Shown: in pieces, positions 23,601 to 35,866 of the stretch
How the letters are laid out: each line of letters opens with the position of its first letter
Numbering within the stretch: the first letter of the stretch is position 1
Source of the DNA: Diogma glabrata
Taxonomy: Eukaryota > Arthropoda > Insecta > Diptera > Cylindrotomidae
DNA length: 64,000 bases
Direction of reading: 5' to 3'
Assembly (NCBI GenBank): GCA_963693315.1
Contig: OY856188.1
Span: 246,587,666-246,651,665, forward strand
Made by a program: the position numbers and the translations under genes
Notes under the pieces: model-generated
Databases searched by the model: none
Seen by the model: only the letters and a program-made list of their open reading frames with translations
What the model was told of the DNA's origin: nothing

Positions 23601-24829
23601 CAATTTTAATTTCTTTCGCAACTAAATTGTACTAAGATCAAATTGTATTCATTTCCCGTATAAACTGACACTATTATATCCGCTGATATAAGGAACAAAA
23701 ACTCTAATTTCCAATCTATTTCTATAATCACTGGCTAACACTTACAGAACAAATTAATCGTTTTATCAACTCACCAATCCACTCACAAGATTCCTATCGT
23801 TTTCCTTGGTGTAATATATCCTAACAAAACTTCCAATTAAGCCAAGATTCGGTCAATTTTTCCCTCTGCAATTTCACAAAAATCCATTTCACGTGACAAG
23901 ATATGTATCAGCCAAACGTCAAAAACTTCAACCAATGAGTTAAAATAATCGTATTGAAATGAAATGAAAATATAATAAGAGAGCGATTACAAGATTGTTT
24001 CTGCTATTTATAGTAAATAGGAGAATCGATACGGAAGTTTTCTTTTTGGAGAATTTCCATTTAAAATTATCGTTACTAAGAAATACTGGTTATTAAGTTG
24101 TAATAAAAATGTGGAAATATTTCAACGAGGTATACAATCTACAAAACCTTGGAAAGGAATATACATGTAATCAACAGGATTATGAATTAAAGCGAATAAA
24201 CAACAGATTTTATGGAAATTACGTGTTACAAAAAATAACAGACTACAATTGTTTTGCAGTAGAATCTCACGGATAAGAATTATATATCTGTATGTATATA
24301 TCGGAAAGAAGAATCGATAATAATAAATATAACGTTTCGAAGACAATTTCTATACGGATTGCGGGATACAATTTTAAAATAGAAAAACGAATTGATAAAT
24401 ATGCACAGCCATTTGAGGTTGGACTACAACTAGAGCAGTTGGCAGTTAAGGTTTGGGTCCACGGAGAATTTAAATTAAGGTAGTATGGTGCAATTATGTT
24501 TGTAATTCAGTATGGTGAAATTATTTATATGAGAAGAATAAACTGGTGCAGCGGAAAATTATATTAATGGATGACTATGAATTAAGTATGATAAAAAAAG
24601 TTAGTTACGAAGTCGCGTGAAAAAATGGAAATTTGTAATATATGATAAGGTAGTAAACCCAAGAATCAACGAACCATTCACCCGTGTCATAATTACTTCG
24701 TTACAACCATTTATGTACAATTGTCTTGGGGGTATTTAATAATTAATAATTTTCGGGGTAAGGAAAGCAGTTAGTAAAGATATAGCAGGGTTTGTGATTT
24801 TCAAAAAGTTTTTTGGCTTTCCTGTAAAA

Positions 24830-25305
24830 TTTTAAAAATGTGACTTGGTGTAGTTTACCTCCCACCTACAGATGTAGAAAATGTTCTAACTCTAAATCTA
24901 AATAAAGTAATAAATATAAATATTAAAACTCAATTCAACTATTTTAAAGTATTATAAAATTACTTATAATACAAAATGTGATGTAATACATTCAATACGC
25001 TGACTGCGCCACCCACTTTAATTTTTTGTAAAAAACTGTAACGGAAAATTATTTATCTAACAAAACTTGTAGTTTAATAGTATTCTAGTCTGTACATATA
25101 ATTTGCCATCTGAGTTTAATTGTTTAAAAAGACATTTAAATATTTATTTCCTTTTTACAGTTTGAAAGCAAACTTAGGTATTAATAATAGGTATTAACAT
25201 CGTGTTGTGTCAATCCCAAATTTAGTTTTTAGTTCGTTTTCATTAAAAGTGTGTTTTTTAAATTTTTTTTTTTTATTTATTTTTTCTTTTATAGGTAGAC
25301 AAACT
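24830..25305. repeat. Right arm of the large inverted repeat (partner 19770-20545)
   Basis: The inverse of the left arm, without the insertion. It begins near tgacttggtgtagtttacctc and runs to gttcgttttcattaaaa at about 25250, ending in a T-rich tract. No target duplication could be identified at the outer edges. Confidence 0.85.
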
Positions 25306-25751
25306 GAGGGATAAAAAGACCGTAGTCGATGTAATAGATCTTTAAAAATGAAAAAATCAACCCAATTATGAATTTTAAATTATACAAAACACAGAAAATC
25401 TTTTCTAACTATTTTATATAAAACCAAGACCCAAAACCACTTTTCATGTTTTCATAACGCTAATTAAAAATAAATAATTTACCTACCTTATATTTTCTTT
25501 ATTTATTTTCTTATCACAAACTTAAATCTTAATCATTAACTTTATAATTAATAACAAACAAATCATAAAAAATTCTACAAACACAAAAATTCACACGTTA
25601 CTAATGACTCACTCTCTTCTCTTAACGTTTATCTTAAACAATTTATTTGCAGTAGCATGTGTTTTCGGAAATAATTAATAAAATCGGAACTAATTACTTT
25701 ATCTTATGAACATAATAAATTAATTAAAATTCTTAACTAAGCAAATTTCAC

Positions 25752-25785
25752 TATAAAATGCTATCACGTTCGGTTTGCCTTCAGT
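25752..25785 (+). promoter_or_regulatory. Core promoter of the cysteine-rich peptide gene
   Basis: A TATA box (tataaaa at 25752) lies 31 bases before the A of an arthropod initiator TCAGT (25781-25785). The predicted 5' UTR is about 65 bases. No clear kappa-B site is seen in the preceding 150 bases. Confidence 0.75.
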
Positions 25786-25847
25786 TGGTTTGTAACATTC
25801 AATAAGATTTTTGTTTAAAGTTTTATCGATTTATTGACATAAATATA

Positions 25848-26084
25848 ATGACAAAAATTACAATTACGTTATGTTTAATTATGATTTTATTCACATGTAA
25901 TTTAAATGTACAGTTAGTGTCTAGTCAAACTACCGAAATTTCTAATTGCCGGAGTAATAATCGCAATACAAATATCCAATGCAAAAATATGTTAAATTCA
26001 TATGGGTGTGTTAGTGCATGCAATTTTAGAAAGTATAAAAAAGGTTATTGCGGAAGCCAAAGTTTTTGTTGTTGTTTGAATTAA
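25848..26084 (+). CDS. Small secreted cysteine-rich (defensin-like) peptide
   Basis: A 78-residue intact frame. Residues 1-26 form a signal peptide: a Lys at position 3, a hydrophobic core rich in L, I and F, and a small-residue cleavage region around SSQ. The predicted mature part has eight cysteines at positions 34, 45, 54, 58, 68, 74, 75 and 76. Cys54-x3-Cys58 followed by GYC at 66-68 and Cys74-x-Cys76 fits the cysteine-stabilised alpha-beta fold, with one extra pair compared with six-cysteine insect defensins. It is lysine and arginine rich (RKYKK at 61-65). Known peptides with this fold include antimicrobial defensins and antifungal drosomycin-type peptides, but also ion-channel ligands, so function is inferred only. 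The start ATG lies 65 bases after the initiator. Possible polyadenylation signals (aataaa) lie near 26300-26316. It is the only convincing host gene in the window. Confidence 0.8.
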   Translation: MTKITITLCLIMILFTCNLNVQLVSSQTTEISNCRSNNRNTNIQCKNMLNSYGCVSACNFRKYKKGYCGSQSFCCCLN

Positions 26085-27659
26085 GATTCAATTACAAGAT
26101 AATTTAAATAATGAGGTAAGATGAAATACATATTAATACAAGTGAAAATGGTTTTAATATTCTCAATTTATTTTTACCATCTGATGCTAGAACAGTGACT
26201 GCGAAATTAATACGTTTTCTTTAGAGAAGTTACATTACAAAAGATTATTGGATATCAGCCTAGATATTTGAAGAACGGTCGGCATAGAGGCATTCAAAAA
26301 TAAATATATTAATAAAACCTGTAATGCTAAATTAGATCAAGTTCATAGAAAGTTTGTTTAAGAGATTGAGGCGACCTGCAACTTCGTTATTTTTCAAACG
26401 AATGTACTTGTACTCGCAAAACACAGTGAATAAAAGAAAATGTGTTTTCTTAATGTTTTGGAATCAAATATATACATACAATCAAAAAAGAAATACATAC
26501 TTGTTTTAATTGAACACAACGTTTGTTGGAAAATGAAATTGAAATTTTTTCCCAGCACACGTGAGAGAGTGAATCGTGGATGGTTGTTTACATCTATAAC
26601 TTCATGTGGTGTCATTTGCGAGATGGTGAACGAAGGTCATTAGATCATCAACAAATGGAATAAGAACTTGTTGAACTACAGTAGGAACAACTTTTGGTCT
26701 CTATTTGTGTGATGACCTTGTGAAAGAGGGACTTGAATTTCTCACATTTCCGTGCTAGATATATGAATTGTTAGGTTTCAATATTGTTTAATGTCTCTAG
26801 GGCCCCTTATCAATCTTCCCCTCTTTAGTTACTCGATCAGTGCATGATTGCCCAGTTGGTACCATCTTGTTTTAGCCTATTGGTAATAATATTATTTATA
26901 CGTGAGACTCTGAGAATCAATTATCTCAAACGAGATAGCACGGTGAGCCCGACTGGAGGTTTAATTCTCTGGAACTTTCAAGTGTTTTATTCGCTTGATC
27001 ATATTATGCGCTACTAAGGTAACGTTTACTGATGATTGGTCTTTTTGTGCAATAGTGCTTAGGTTCACATACTTTTTTGCCACAAAAACCTTCCATCAAG
27101 AGATGAAATCATCTAATTTGTGACCTCTGCTGTCAGTGATACGGTGTTTCTATTTATTGAAATTACTGATACTTGGTAAGTGCGTACTTTTTTACCATAT
27201 GACATGTGATTTGCACTTTTTTCTACAAGATCTACAATCCGTAGAGTCTGCTTTATTGTTCCGGTTTGAACTAGTTCTTTCACACAATATTCCTTCAAAA
27301 TATATCTGAGACTGCTGTTACCCTAACCAACCTAAGCAGCAATAAAACATTTTGTCGTTAACTTTTGTTTCGTTAACTAAGAAATCAGATGTAATTGATG
27401 TACACTTATTACATCTAAAATATTACCAAATTTCCAACGAAAATATTTTATTTAAATTTATATGAACACATTGCCTTAACTTTTATTTATTTCCATTTTT
27501 CGTTTGTATCTAATTTTTCTGACGATCCTAAGAACAAAACTATAAAAAAAAACAAGCTAATTAATAAGAAATTATTAACTTCTTAGCCTGAACTTTCGAC
27601 AGCAAAAATATTATTCACATGCTTTTGTCACCGCTCCGATGAATTATGCTAGTATTGGA
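26085..27659. other. Intergenic sequence, possible decayed coding fragment
   Basis: No intact gene. On the minus strand at about 27298-27000 a broken frame has protein-like composition and two stops. I could not assign it; an old transposase fragment is possible. Confidence 0.35.
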
Positions 27660-30120
27660 CAGAGTTGTGCATTTTCATGTAAAGAATAATGCTATACATT
27701 TTTATGTAAAGAATTAGTAAAGAATAGTTTCTTACGAAAAGAATGTAAAGAATGATTAATAAATGTAAAGAATTCTACTTTCAAGTGAAATTTACGGCTC
27801 CTCTAAGAAGACAAAACTTGTGCCCAATTCAAACAATGGTAACACAAATTTTGAATTGAAAAGCATTACGAATTTCGGTCTCTATAAAATATTTTGTCGC
27901 TTTTATCACAGAAAAAGCAAATATTGGAAATGATAAATTATGTATTAAAATTTAAAACTTATTACAATAAAATTAACAATTTAACTACAATAACATCAAT
28001 TTGTTGAATACGACACATAAAACAAGCTTGATTTACAATAGTAATTATTTTCAGTATACAAATTATCAAAGACAGGCTTTACCTGTCAATTGATAAAATG
28101 AAGAATGTCCGAACCCAAGTTAACAAACATTCAACTTTAGAATTTAGATTAAAGAAAATGTTTGTTAGGATGTGACATATATAAGCTATCTTTATATTCA
28201 AAAACAAATGTTATTTTTAAAATTTTAGTTGAACAAACAAATGATTAAGTTTTAGTTTTAGTTTGAGTCGATACTAAAAATACATTTTAAATTTAATCTC
28301 AAACTTGTTAAAATATAAATAAACCATTTCACGATACTAGAAATATCGAATTTGTGAGATCAATAATTTGCTTCTACAACTAAAATTTTAAGAATAACCT
28401 TTTATCAATTAACAGGTAAAGCCTGTCTTTGATAATTTGTATACTGAAAATAATTGCTATTGTAAATCAAACTTGTTATGTGTCGTATTCAACAAATTGA
28501 TGTTATTGTAATAGCTGGGGATAGCGGGAGCTATTACTTTGAAACTTATAAGAAAAGGTGCCGGTAGAGGGTTGAAGACCCTAGTCATCTTTGGAACTGC
28601 CCGGCCCTCGCTAACTCAATTCACACACACACTCACTATTAGTAGTTTATTACGACATGATCTTAATGTTATTATTCATTTTATAGATTTAGTTTTATAT
28701 ATTGAGAAAAATTTTGACTATAAGAAGTACTAAACATTATTACTTACTCTTAGCCTAATGCAGCTGTTGGTCCTATCGGCGTTGTCTACTCACTATTTAC
28801 TATCCCACCACCTTCCAAATGTATCCCATACGTTAAAAGAAATATTTGCGTTTCTATTTTTATTTTTATTTATAACCCCAAATTATAACTAGGTTATTAC
28901 AATCATTCTCTAATCAGTCCAAAGTAATTAACTATCTAAATGTTCCCTTAAACTATTGAACTTAGTACCAGATTTTCTGATTTCGATTATAATAAAATAT
29001 TTATTTTTCCTTTAAACACCTTAATTAATTTGGTTCCTTTTACAGTACTTATAGTTTTGTGTAATTAAGTATCTAAATATTCACTTAAACTATTGAATTT
29101 AGTATCTGATTTTCTAAATATTCACTTAAATTATTGAACTTAGTATCAGATTTTCTGATTATTCACTTAAACTATTGAACTTAGTATCATATCTTCTGAT
29201 TATTCACTTAAACTATTGAACTTAGTATCAGATTTTCTGATTTCGATTAATTATAATAAAATATTTATTCTTTTTAACAATTTTTCTTAACCCATAAAAA
29301 TAACTTGACCACTTTCGTTCGTAGTCTACTACCGTCTATCTTCTCTAATTTTTTCGATTTTCTGAGTTTTGAGGAAAAAATAAAAAAAAATTGCAATACT
29401 TGCAATTTTTGATGGGAAAAAAAAAATTTATATAAATTTTATAATTTTCTATAGAAATAGAAAACCATTTCCGTCACTTGCAGACTGGAATAGGAACAAC
29501 GAAGGTTATTTTATTCAAATATCACCGTTGAGGTAATTGTCCATGAAAACTTCATATATCATGAGAAAATTTTTGAAATAATAAAAGAAATAAGACCACG
29601 AAGGTGTTGGACTGGATTTAAGAAATGCAAGTGACAATGATGTGAGAAAGGTTGTTACCATAGGGTAACACGGAATAGGGATAAAGGGGATTTTTATTTC
29701 CTAACAGTAAAACTGTTAATTTATTGTAATAAGTTTTAAATTTTAATACATAATTTATGATTACCAATCCTTGATTTTTCTATGATTAAAGCGGGAAAAA
29801 TTTTTATAGAGTATAGAATTCAAAGTTTGTATTACCATTGTTGAAATTGTGCACAAGTTTTGTCTTAAAGGAGCTATAAAAATCAGTATTCAAATGATAA
29901 ATATAACTAAAGACTGACTTAAAAACTATGATTATTTATGATGAGTGTTTCATTTAATATTATATATATATATTAATCTAATGAGAGAATTGGCACATCT
30001 GTTTAGTTTTTTTAGCATTATATACATTCTTTACAATGATTTTTGGACTTGTAAAGAATGAATTCTTTACGTGTAAAGAATTACGTAAAATACTTTTTGT
30101 AAAGAATTTGCACAAGACTG
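27660..30120. mobile_element. hAT-like nonautonomous element with 8-bp target duplication
   Basis: The left end cagagttgtgca and right end ttgcacaagactg are inverted and hAT-like (consensus CAGTGTTGTGCA). Flanks gtattgga (27652-27659) and gtattggt (30121-30128) agree at 7 of 8 positions, a hAT-size duplication. Subterminal 'gtaaagaat' motifs cluster at both ends. The interior contains a palindrome at about 28010-28505 (gacaggctttacctgtca and its inverse as landmarks). Between about 28515 and 29690 lies a further insertion that the partial copy at 30163-31315 lacks. No transposase is encoded. Confidence 0.8.
28940..29250 (+). repeat. 41-bp tandem repeat
   Basis: The unit begins tattcacttaaactattgaa and continues cttagtatcagattttctgat. 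Four consecutive copies occupy about 29077-29244. An earlier single copy lies near 28945-28980, separated by a segment (ttcgattataataaaatatt) that reappears after the last copy. It sits within the insertion inside the hAT-like element. Confidence 0.9.
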
Positions 30121-30162
30121 GTATTGGTGCCCGACATTTTAGTCAGCTACGATTTGCTTTTT

Positions 30163-31315
30163 GATATGTCGCATAACAAGCTTGATTTACAATAGCAATT
30201 ATTTTCAGTATACAAATTATCAAAGACAGGCTTTACCTGTCAATTGATAAGATGAAGAATGTCCGAACCCAAGTTTTTAACCATTCCACATTAGAATTTA
30301 GATTAAAGAAAATGTTTGTTGAGATTTGACATACATAAGCTATCTTTTTATTCAAAAACAAATGTTATTTTAAAATTTTAGTTGCACAAACAAATGATCG
30401 ATTTCAGAAATTTGATATTTATGGTATCGTGAAATTGTTTATTTATATTTTAACAAGTTTGAGATAAAATTTAAAATTTATTTTTATTTTAATTTATTTT
30501 TAAAACAAATTTTAAATTTTATCTCAAACTTGTTAAGTTTGAGATAAAATTTAAAATTTGTAAATTTTAATTTTAATAAATATACAATTTCACGATACCA
30601 GAAATATCGAATTTGTGAAAACAATCATTTGTTTGCACAACTAAAATTTTAGGAATAACATTTGTTTTTGAATACAATACATTTTCTTTAATCTAAATTC
30701 TAAAGTTGAATGGTTGTAAACTTGGGTTCGGACATTATTCATTTTATCTATTGACAGGTAAAGCCTGTCTTCGATAATTTGTATACTGAAAATAATTGCT
30801 ATTGTAAATCAAGCTTGTTATATGTGTCGTATTCAACAAATTGATGTTAATGTAGTTAAATTGTCAATTTTATTGTAATAAGTTTTAAATTTTAATACAT
30901 AATTTATTATTTCTAAACCTTGCTTTTTCTATGATTGAAGCGGGAAAATATTTTATATAGACTAAAATTTGTAATTTTTTTCAATTCAAAATTTGTATAA
31001 CCATTGTTTGAATTGGGCATAAGTTTTGTTTTAATTCTTGAAGGAGCTATGCAAATCAGTATTCAAATGATAAATATAACTAAAGACTGACTTAAAAACT
31101 ATGATTACATAGGAGTTTGACTTTCATTTTAAATTATATACTAATCTTATTAATCTAATGCGAAAATTGGCACATATTTTTAGTTTTTTTTGCACTATTT
31201 ACAATCCTTACATTCTTTACATTCTTTACAATTATGTTTGGACATGTTAAGAATGAATTCTTTACATGTAAATAATTAGGTAAATTACTTTTTGTAAAGA
31301 ATTTGCACAACACTG
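30163..31315. mobile_element. Partial second copy of the 27.7-30.1 kb element
   Basis: Directly repeats the part of the preceding element from the 'acaagcttgatttacaatag' landmark (about 28020) to its right terminus, here ttgcacaacactg ending at 31315. The inserted segment at 28515-29690 is absent, so it records the pre-insertion structure. Its central palindrome is longer, with a duplicated 'cttgttaagtttgagataaa' junction near 30525. The left terminus is missing. Confidence 0.8.
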
Positions 31316-33539
31316 CAAAAAACAAAGGAAATGTATAAAGCAAGAAAATATAGCAAAAAAAACTTAACTTATATCTTGAATGATGAAGGGTCTCTTCCTT
31401 TGCCCCTTATTTGCGTTTTCAATAAACTTTATCAACAATTTGTTTCCTTTTTTCCCTCTTTTGTTTCCTCTTAATACGATGTTGATATGAAAAATATATA
31501 ATTTCCAAACATCTGTCTCTGATCATTTTAGTAAATGTGGAGTTTTTTCCTTTATTATTACTGAAATGAGCGTGTTGCTTTTCTAATTACTGCTCATATG
31601 GCCAAAACACTAGAATCACTACACGAAAAGTTAATAAAACCACAGTCGCAATAAAATAGTTTACCTAATTTTTCTTTGTTCCTTTCTTTTGTTCTATCTT
31701 GCTCTCAAACCGAAACAATTTTTTTCCTAGAAATAATTAACATTGATTTTCTTTTCGTTATTTTCACATTCTATTGTATACCTTATTGGTATTATTACAA
31801 GAAATATATATCTTAAATAATCAGATATTTTTCAAAAATCAATTGAAACATGAAACCAGAAATGTCTCAAAAGAAAACGAACAGAGTTTAATGTTATTAA
31901 TCAACGATATACTTCAAAGTACAAAACCGCTAAGAAAAATCAAATTAAACTTTTTTTTCTTTTATTGTCCGAAAGCCAACAATGTTCTTTTAAGTTATCC
32001 AAATTTTTTTTTTTTCAAAGAATTAAATTTAATTTAAAAAAATTTAAAAAAACTTTAAACTTTTTAAAAAAACACGAAATCAAGGTTTCTTCAAGACCTG
32101 AAAGCTAAACAAAATCTGTTAAAGTTAAAATTCAACAAGAATTATATTTTTGTATCGTTTCACAGAACGACTCTATTCTTTAACATGAATTCATTTATCT
32201 CATCGTTATGATTAGCTGTCACATTTTATCAAAAAAAAAAAATATTACCCATACAAGGAAATCTGCCGTGTACAAAAAAAAAATGAAACCAACCGAGACA
32301 AAATTATTCAAATTAACCGTTCCATACTATCAAATAAAAAAATATATAGAGCAGCATTTAATCAATTTTTAATTTTTAATGTTAAACAAAGCACCTTATT
32401 AATGATTCAACACAAATGCATGCGTAAAATCAACTTGCTTTATTTTAATATCTGTTTAACAAAAAAATACATATGCCTCACACTGAAAAACGAAAAATAA
32501 TAATAAAAAAATAATGCATTAATCATCGAAATCCATCGAAAGATCCGTTGAAGCTTTAAAATAATAAACAAAAATATGCATTACAGTGAAACGTCATAAA
32601 TAGACAGATTTCATATAATGAAACGTGCCAAAGTGTTTGATAATACGGAATGTATGTGTGATTATGTGAGAACTATTTGTTTAAGATTTTAAAAAAATGT
32701 TTACTGAACAGATTTTTGGCCATAAAATTCGATATAGCAAGGATAATGTTTCAACACATGATTGGGCTTAGCATAGGATACGAACACCTTCTTTTATGCT
32801 TGTATCATCAACTATACAAGCTGTAAACAAAATGATGATAACTGATAACCGTGTGGAAAGCATTGTCATGTGAACATACACACAGTTCCAGAAAGGCATT
32901 ATATCCCACATATTGGTACTTGAAGTACAAAACAATTGTATTCAACCTCAACTGTCGATATACAAGATTTAAAAAATAAAATCAACGTGACATTCGTTTC
33001 TAAGAACAAGAGTAAAAATAAAAGTGAATTGATGCTACGGTTTCTAAAAGTTATGGAAGCCAATGGAATATAAGTGGAAAGTAACCAGTTCAGAATTGTT
33101 ACAACAAATACTGATTTCATAGCAGCTATGATGAGGAGAAAATTTTGTTGTGAAAACACACATTTTGTCATCTGCCAATTTCGATTTTACGAAGTTAATG
33201 GTTATGGTGCAACAAATGAATTTATATATGAACCAGATGAATGCTAATATGGTAGCAGGAAATGAATCCGCAATTGATTGCCGTAAATACCAAAATAAAT
33301 ATAGTAAGACAAATATGGCTGCCACTAAAGAATAGATTAGTCTTAACATCAATCAACAAATGGCTGAAAATAAAGAAGAAATCAGGAACATCAATTACAA
33401 CAATTGCAAGTAATAAACACCAACAATGCTATGAGATGGGTCAGAGGATCAGTGTCTTATCTGTTGGATGCAGAAAAAGGAATACGGAAGGGAACATCAG
33501 GGAGAAGTATTGGCACACCGAGGTAGAAGTGACTTCAGA
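31316..33539. other. AT-rich intergenic sequence, possible gag remnant at the right edge
   Basis: No intact gene. Overlapping short frames at 33044-33588 on both strands are not convincing by themselves. The part from about 33150 onward probably belongs to the gag region of the adjoining gypsy relic. Confidence 0.4.
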
Positions 33540-34490
33540 TGCTGGGTATTTGATAATGCTGTTATATGATAAAGAGGGTCACATGTGAGGGACGTCTTCT
33601 GTGAAGAGTAGTGAGGCCGAAGAAAAGGAAAAGTAGAGCTCAGGAGCAGCAGAAGGAAACTTCTATGATAGATAGGGTTATATCTCACAATCACAGGAAA
33701 TTATGCCATTTCTCACAAGACTGGTGGAACAAAAAGCGGGAAAGATCTTTATCCCCTATTCAACCAAAGACCGTTCAAGATGAAACTGTGAAATCAACAA
33801 TTGAAGAAAATGTTCTCTACATCCAAAATTTCACGATTAGCAGTAAATGGAGTAAAATTTGAAGGTGAAAATTGCTTCTTGATACTGGAAACAGGTTCAG
33901 CTCGAACATTTGTTCGCAATGATTTGATTGACATCAGATGAATTAAAACTCCAAACTATAACTGGAGAATGCGCTGGAGAAGTAGGTAAAAGAATCACTG
34001 AAATAAAGATATAAAATAGCTGCTATCAACAAGAGGTGCTAGTGGCAAACATTATGGATGAAATCATTTTGGGGATCTACTTCAATAAAGTGAATCAGTT
34101 ATTAGCAGCGAAGAGAAATCATGCATTGCAAAGAAAACTCCAGAGCCATCATTTAAACAGATTAGGGAGAGAAACGTTAACCGACGCAGACATCTAAAGA
34201 AAACGTCGAACGTTACAAAGGAAACAAATTCGGGTGCATAAGGAAGCAAGAAAATTAAATGAAATGGCTGAAAGGGCTTTAATATGAAACAAAGTAAGGT
34301 TGAAAAACATGACAATATCCAAGCATTTTCTATTCTTGTTAAATTAAAGTCCTATATAACAGAACTGCTGGCTATTTTGCAAACGGCAGTGAATGCACCA
34401 AATATACTGATCACAAACCTCTGACAATAGCCATAACAGCAAAAACGGATATAACTCCGCACCAAAATTGACGTTTAGAATTAATTAGCT
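33540..34490 (+). pseudogene. Ty3/gypsy gag-pol relic (zinc knuckle, protease, RNase H)
   Basis: Pieces of a retrotransposon polyprotein appear in the right order but in different frames. A degenerate CCHC zinc-knuckle-like segment (KEGHM) lies at about 33570-33590. The aspartic protease segment starts near 33843 (VNGVKFEGENCFLILETGSAR). Its active-site motif reads ETGS (33888-33899), so the catalytic Asp is Glu here. The protease end VLVANIMDEIILGIYF lies in frame at about 34035-34085. An RNase H segment with YTDHKPLTIAI follows at about 34400-34435 and is ended by stops. The reverse transcriptase between protease and RNase H is deleted. It cannot be functional. Confidence 0.8.
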
Positions 34491-34567
34491 AAATAGGCAG
34501 AGTTTTTGTCAAGACTATATAATCAAGTCTTTGCAACGATCGACAGGTTTTGATTCAAAGTGGTTAG

Positions 34568-34604
34568 TTTTTTTTTTTTTTTTTTTTTTTTTTTTCAATT
34601 TATT
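34568..34604 (-). other. Poly(T) tract with adjacent polyadenylation signal on the minus strand
   Basis: Twenty-eight T (34568-34595) are followed by caatttattt, which on the minus strand reads AATAAA ending three bases before the A tract. This looks like the 3' end of a reverse-transcribed RNA inserted in minus orientation. Only a few dozen bases of body precede the element boundary at 34636. Confidence 0.5.
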
Positions 34605-35866
34605 TAAATCATATACAAGTAAGGTAGACAACCTTACACCCAGAGAAATTTCTCATCATAATTTATGCAAAGGGATTGTATAATAACATTTTTGTAAATA
34701 CCATACTATATTATAAATAATCCGCATAAATCATGCATAATTTCGGGTGAATTATACATAAATGGAATGATTTATGATATTTCATCGATTAATATTTTAC
34801 TCATAGTAAATATGATTCCTGATTTCTTTTAAACGTTAAATTACTATCAATGCCTTACGTTTTGTAGACAAATATCGATAAATCATACGGTTGCCGAATA
34901 ATTCAATTTTATTTGCTCTTATTTACTTTTCTTATGCTTCTTATCACCGGAATATACAACGAACAGAATTTATTTAATTCTGTATCTAATTTTTTTTCGT
35001 TCTAGAAGATAGTTTAGAATAGTAACGCGATTTAAAATTATAATTGAATTAAAATGAAGAATAAATATTAGCACTCTTAAAAATGACAAGTGGAATTTGT
35101 GTTTAGTTAAATTATATATTTTGATCGAACTATTTTAAATTTATTTTAAATATTTAAATTAAATATTTTACAAATATAATAATAGTTCTAGTGATTAAAA
35201 TTTTTAGATTTTTAAGATTCTGACATCCTATTAAAATATATGTTCAAACATTTTTTAAAATTATTAAAAGGTGAGTAAATAAATCGAGTAAATTATAATT
35301 TTTCCAATGGTGTTATTTTCTCTAATAGTGTTATAATCGTTTTTTTAATTTTATCCTGTGTTTCTATTTTTATGCAGACAAATTGATACCAAACCAAAAA
35401 GAAGTTTTGGAAAAAACCTCAAAAACATTTAAATGGAGTTGCTGCGCTTGAAAGGTAGTATTTTATGCTTAACTTCATATTTCATTAAGGTAACAATATG
35501 AGTAATTTAATATGTGCTTTTGTTTTAGCAATAAACCTAGATTTTTAAGCGATATCTATTCAAGATTCATTCTCATTTTGAATTTCGTAGATTAAACATC
35601 GATTTCATTTATTCTACATAAAAATAAAGATTGAAAGAGAAAATAACTAAGCCTAAAAAAACGGAAAATTAATGAAATTATTTCAATAAAATTGTGTATG
35701 AACAGTTGATCTGCATTTTATTATTATTACATTACTAGTGATAACTTAAAGTTATGTATAGTGTTCATATGGCTATGTAAAGTAATCTTTAATCAAGTCA
35801 ATCGATCGTGAAATTGTTGATTTACTTACATATATTTTAATACTTAAATATAAATTTTTGTGTACA

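Noticed and set aside
27000..27298. Protein-like minus-strand frame with stops, considered as a hAT-type transposase remnant
   Set aside because: No diagnostic motif could be identified and the match was by general resemblance only.
33044..33588. Several overlapping frames of 60-108 codons on both strands
   Set aside because: Mutually overlapping; at best decayed gag sequence of the adjacent gypsy relic.
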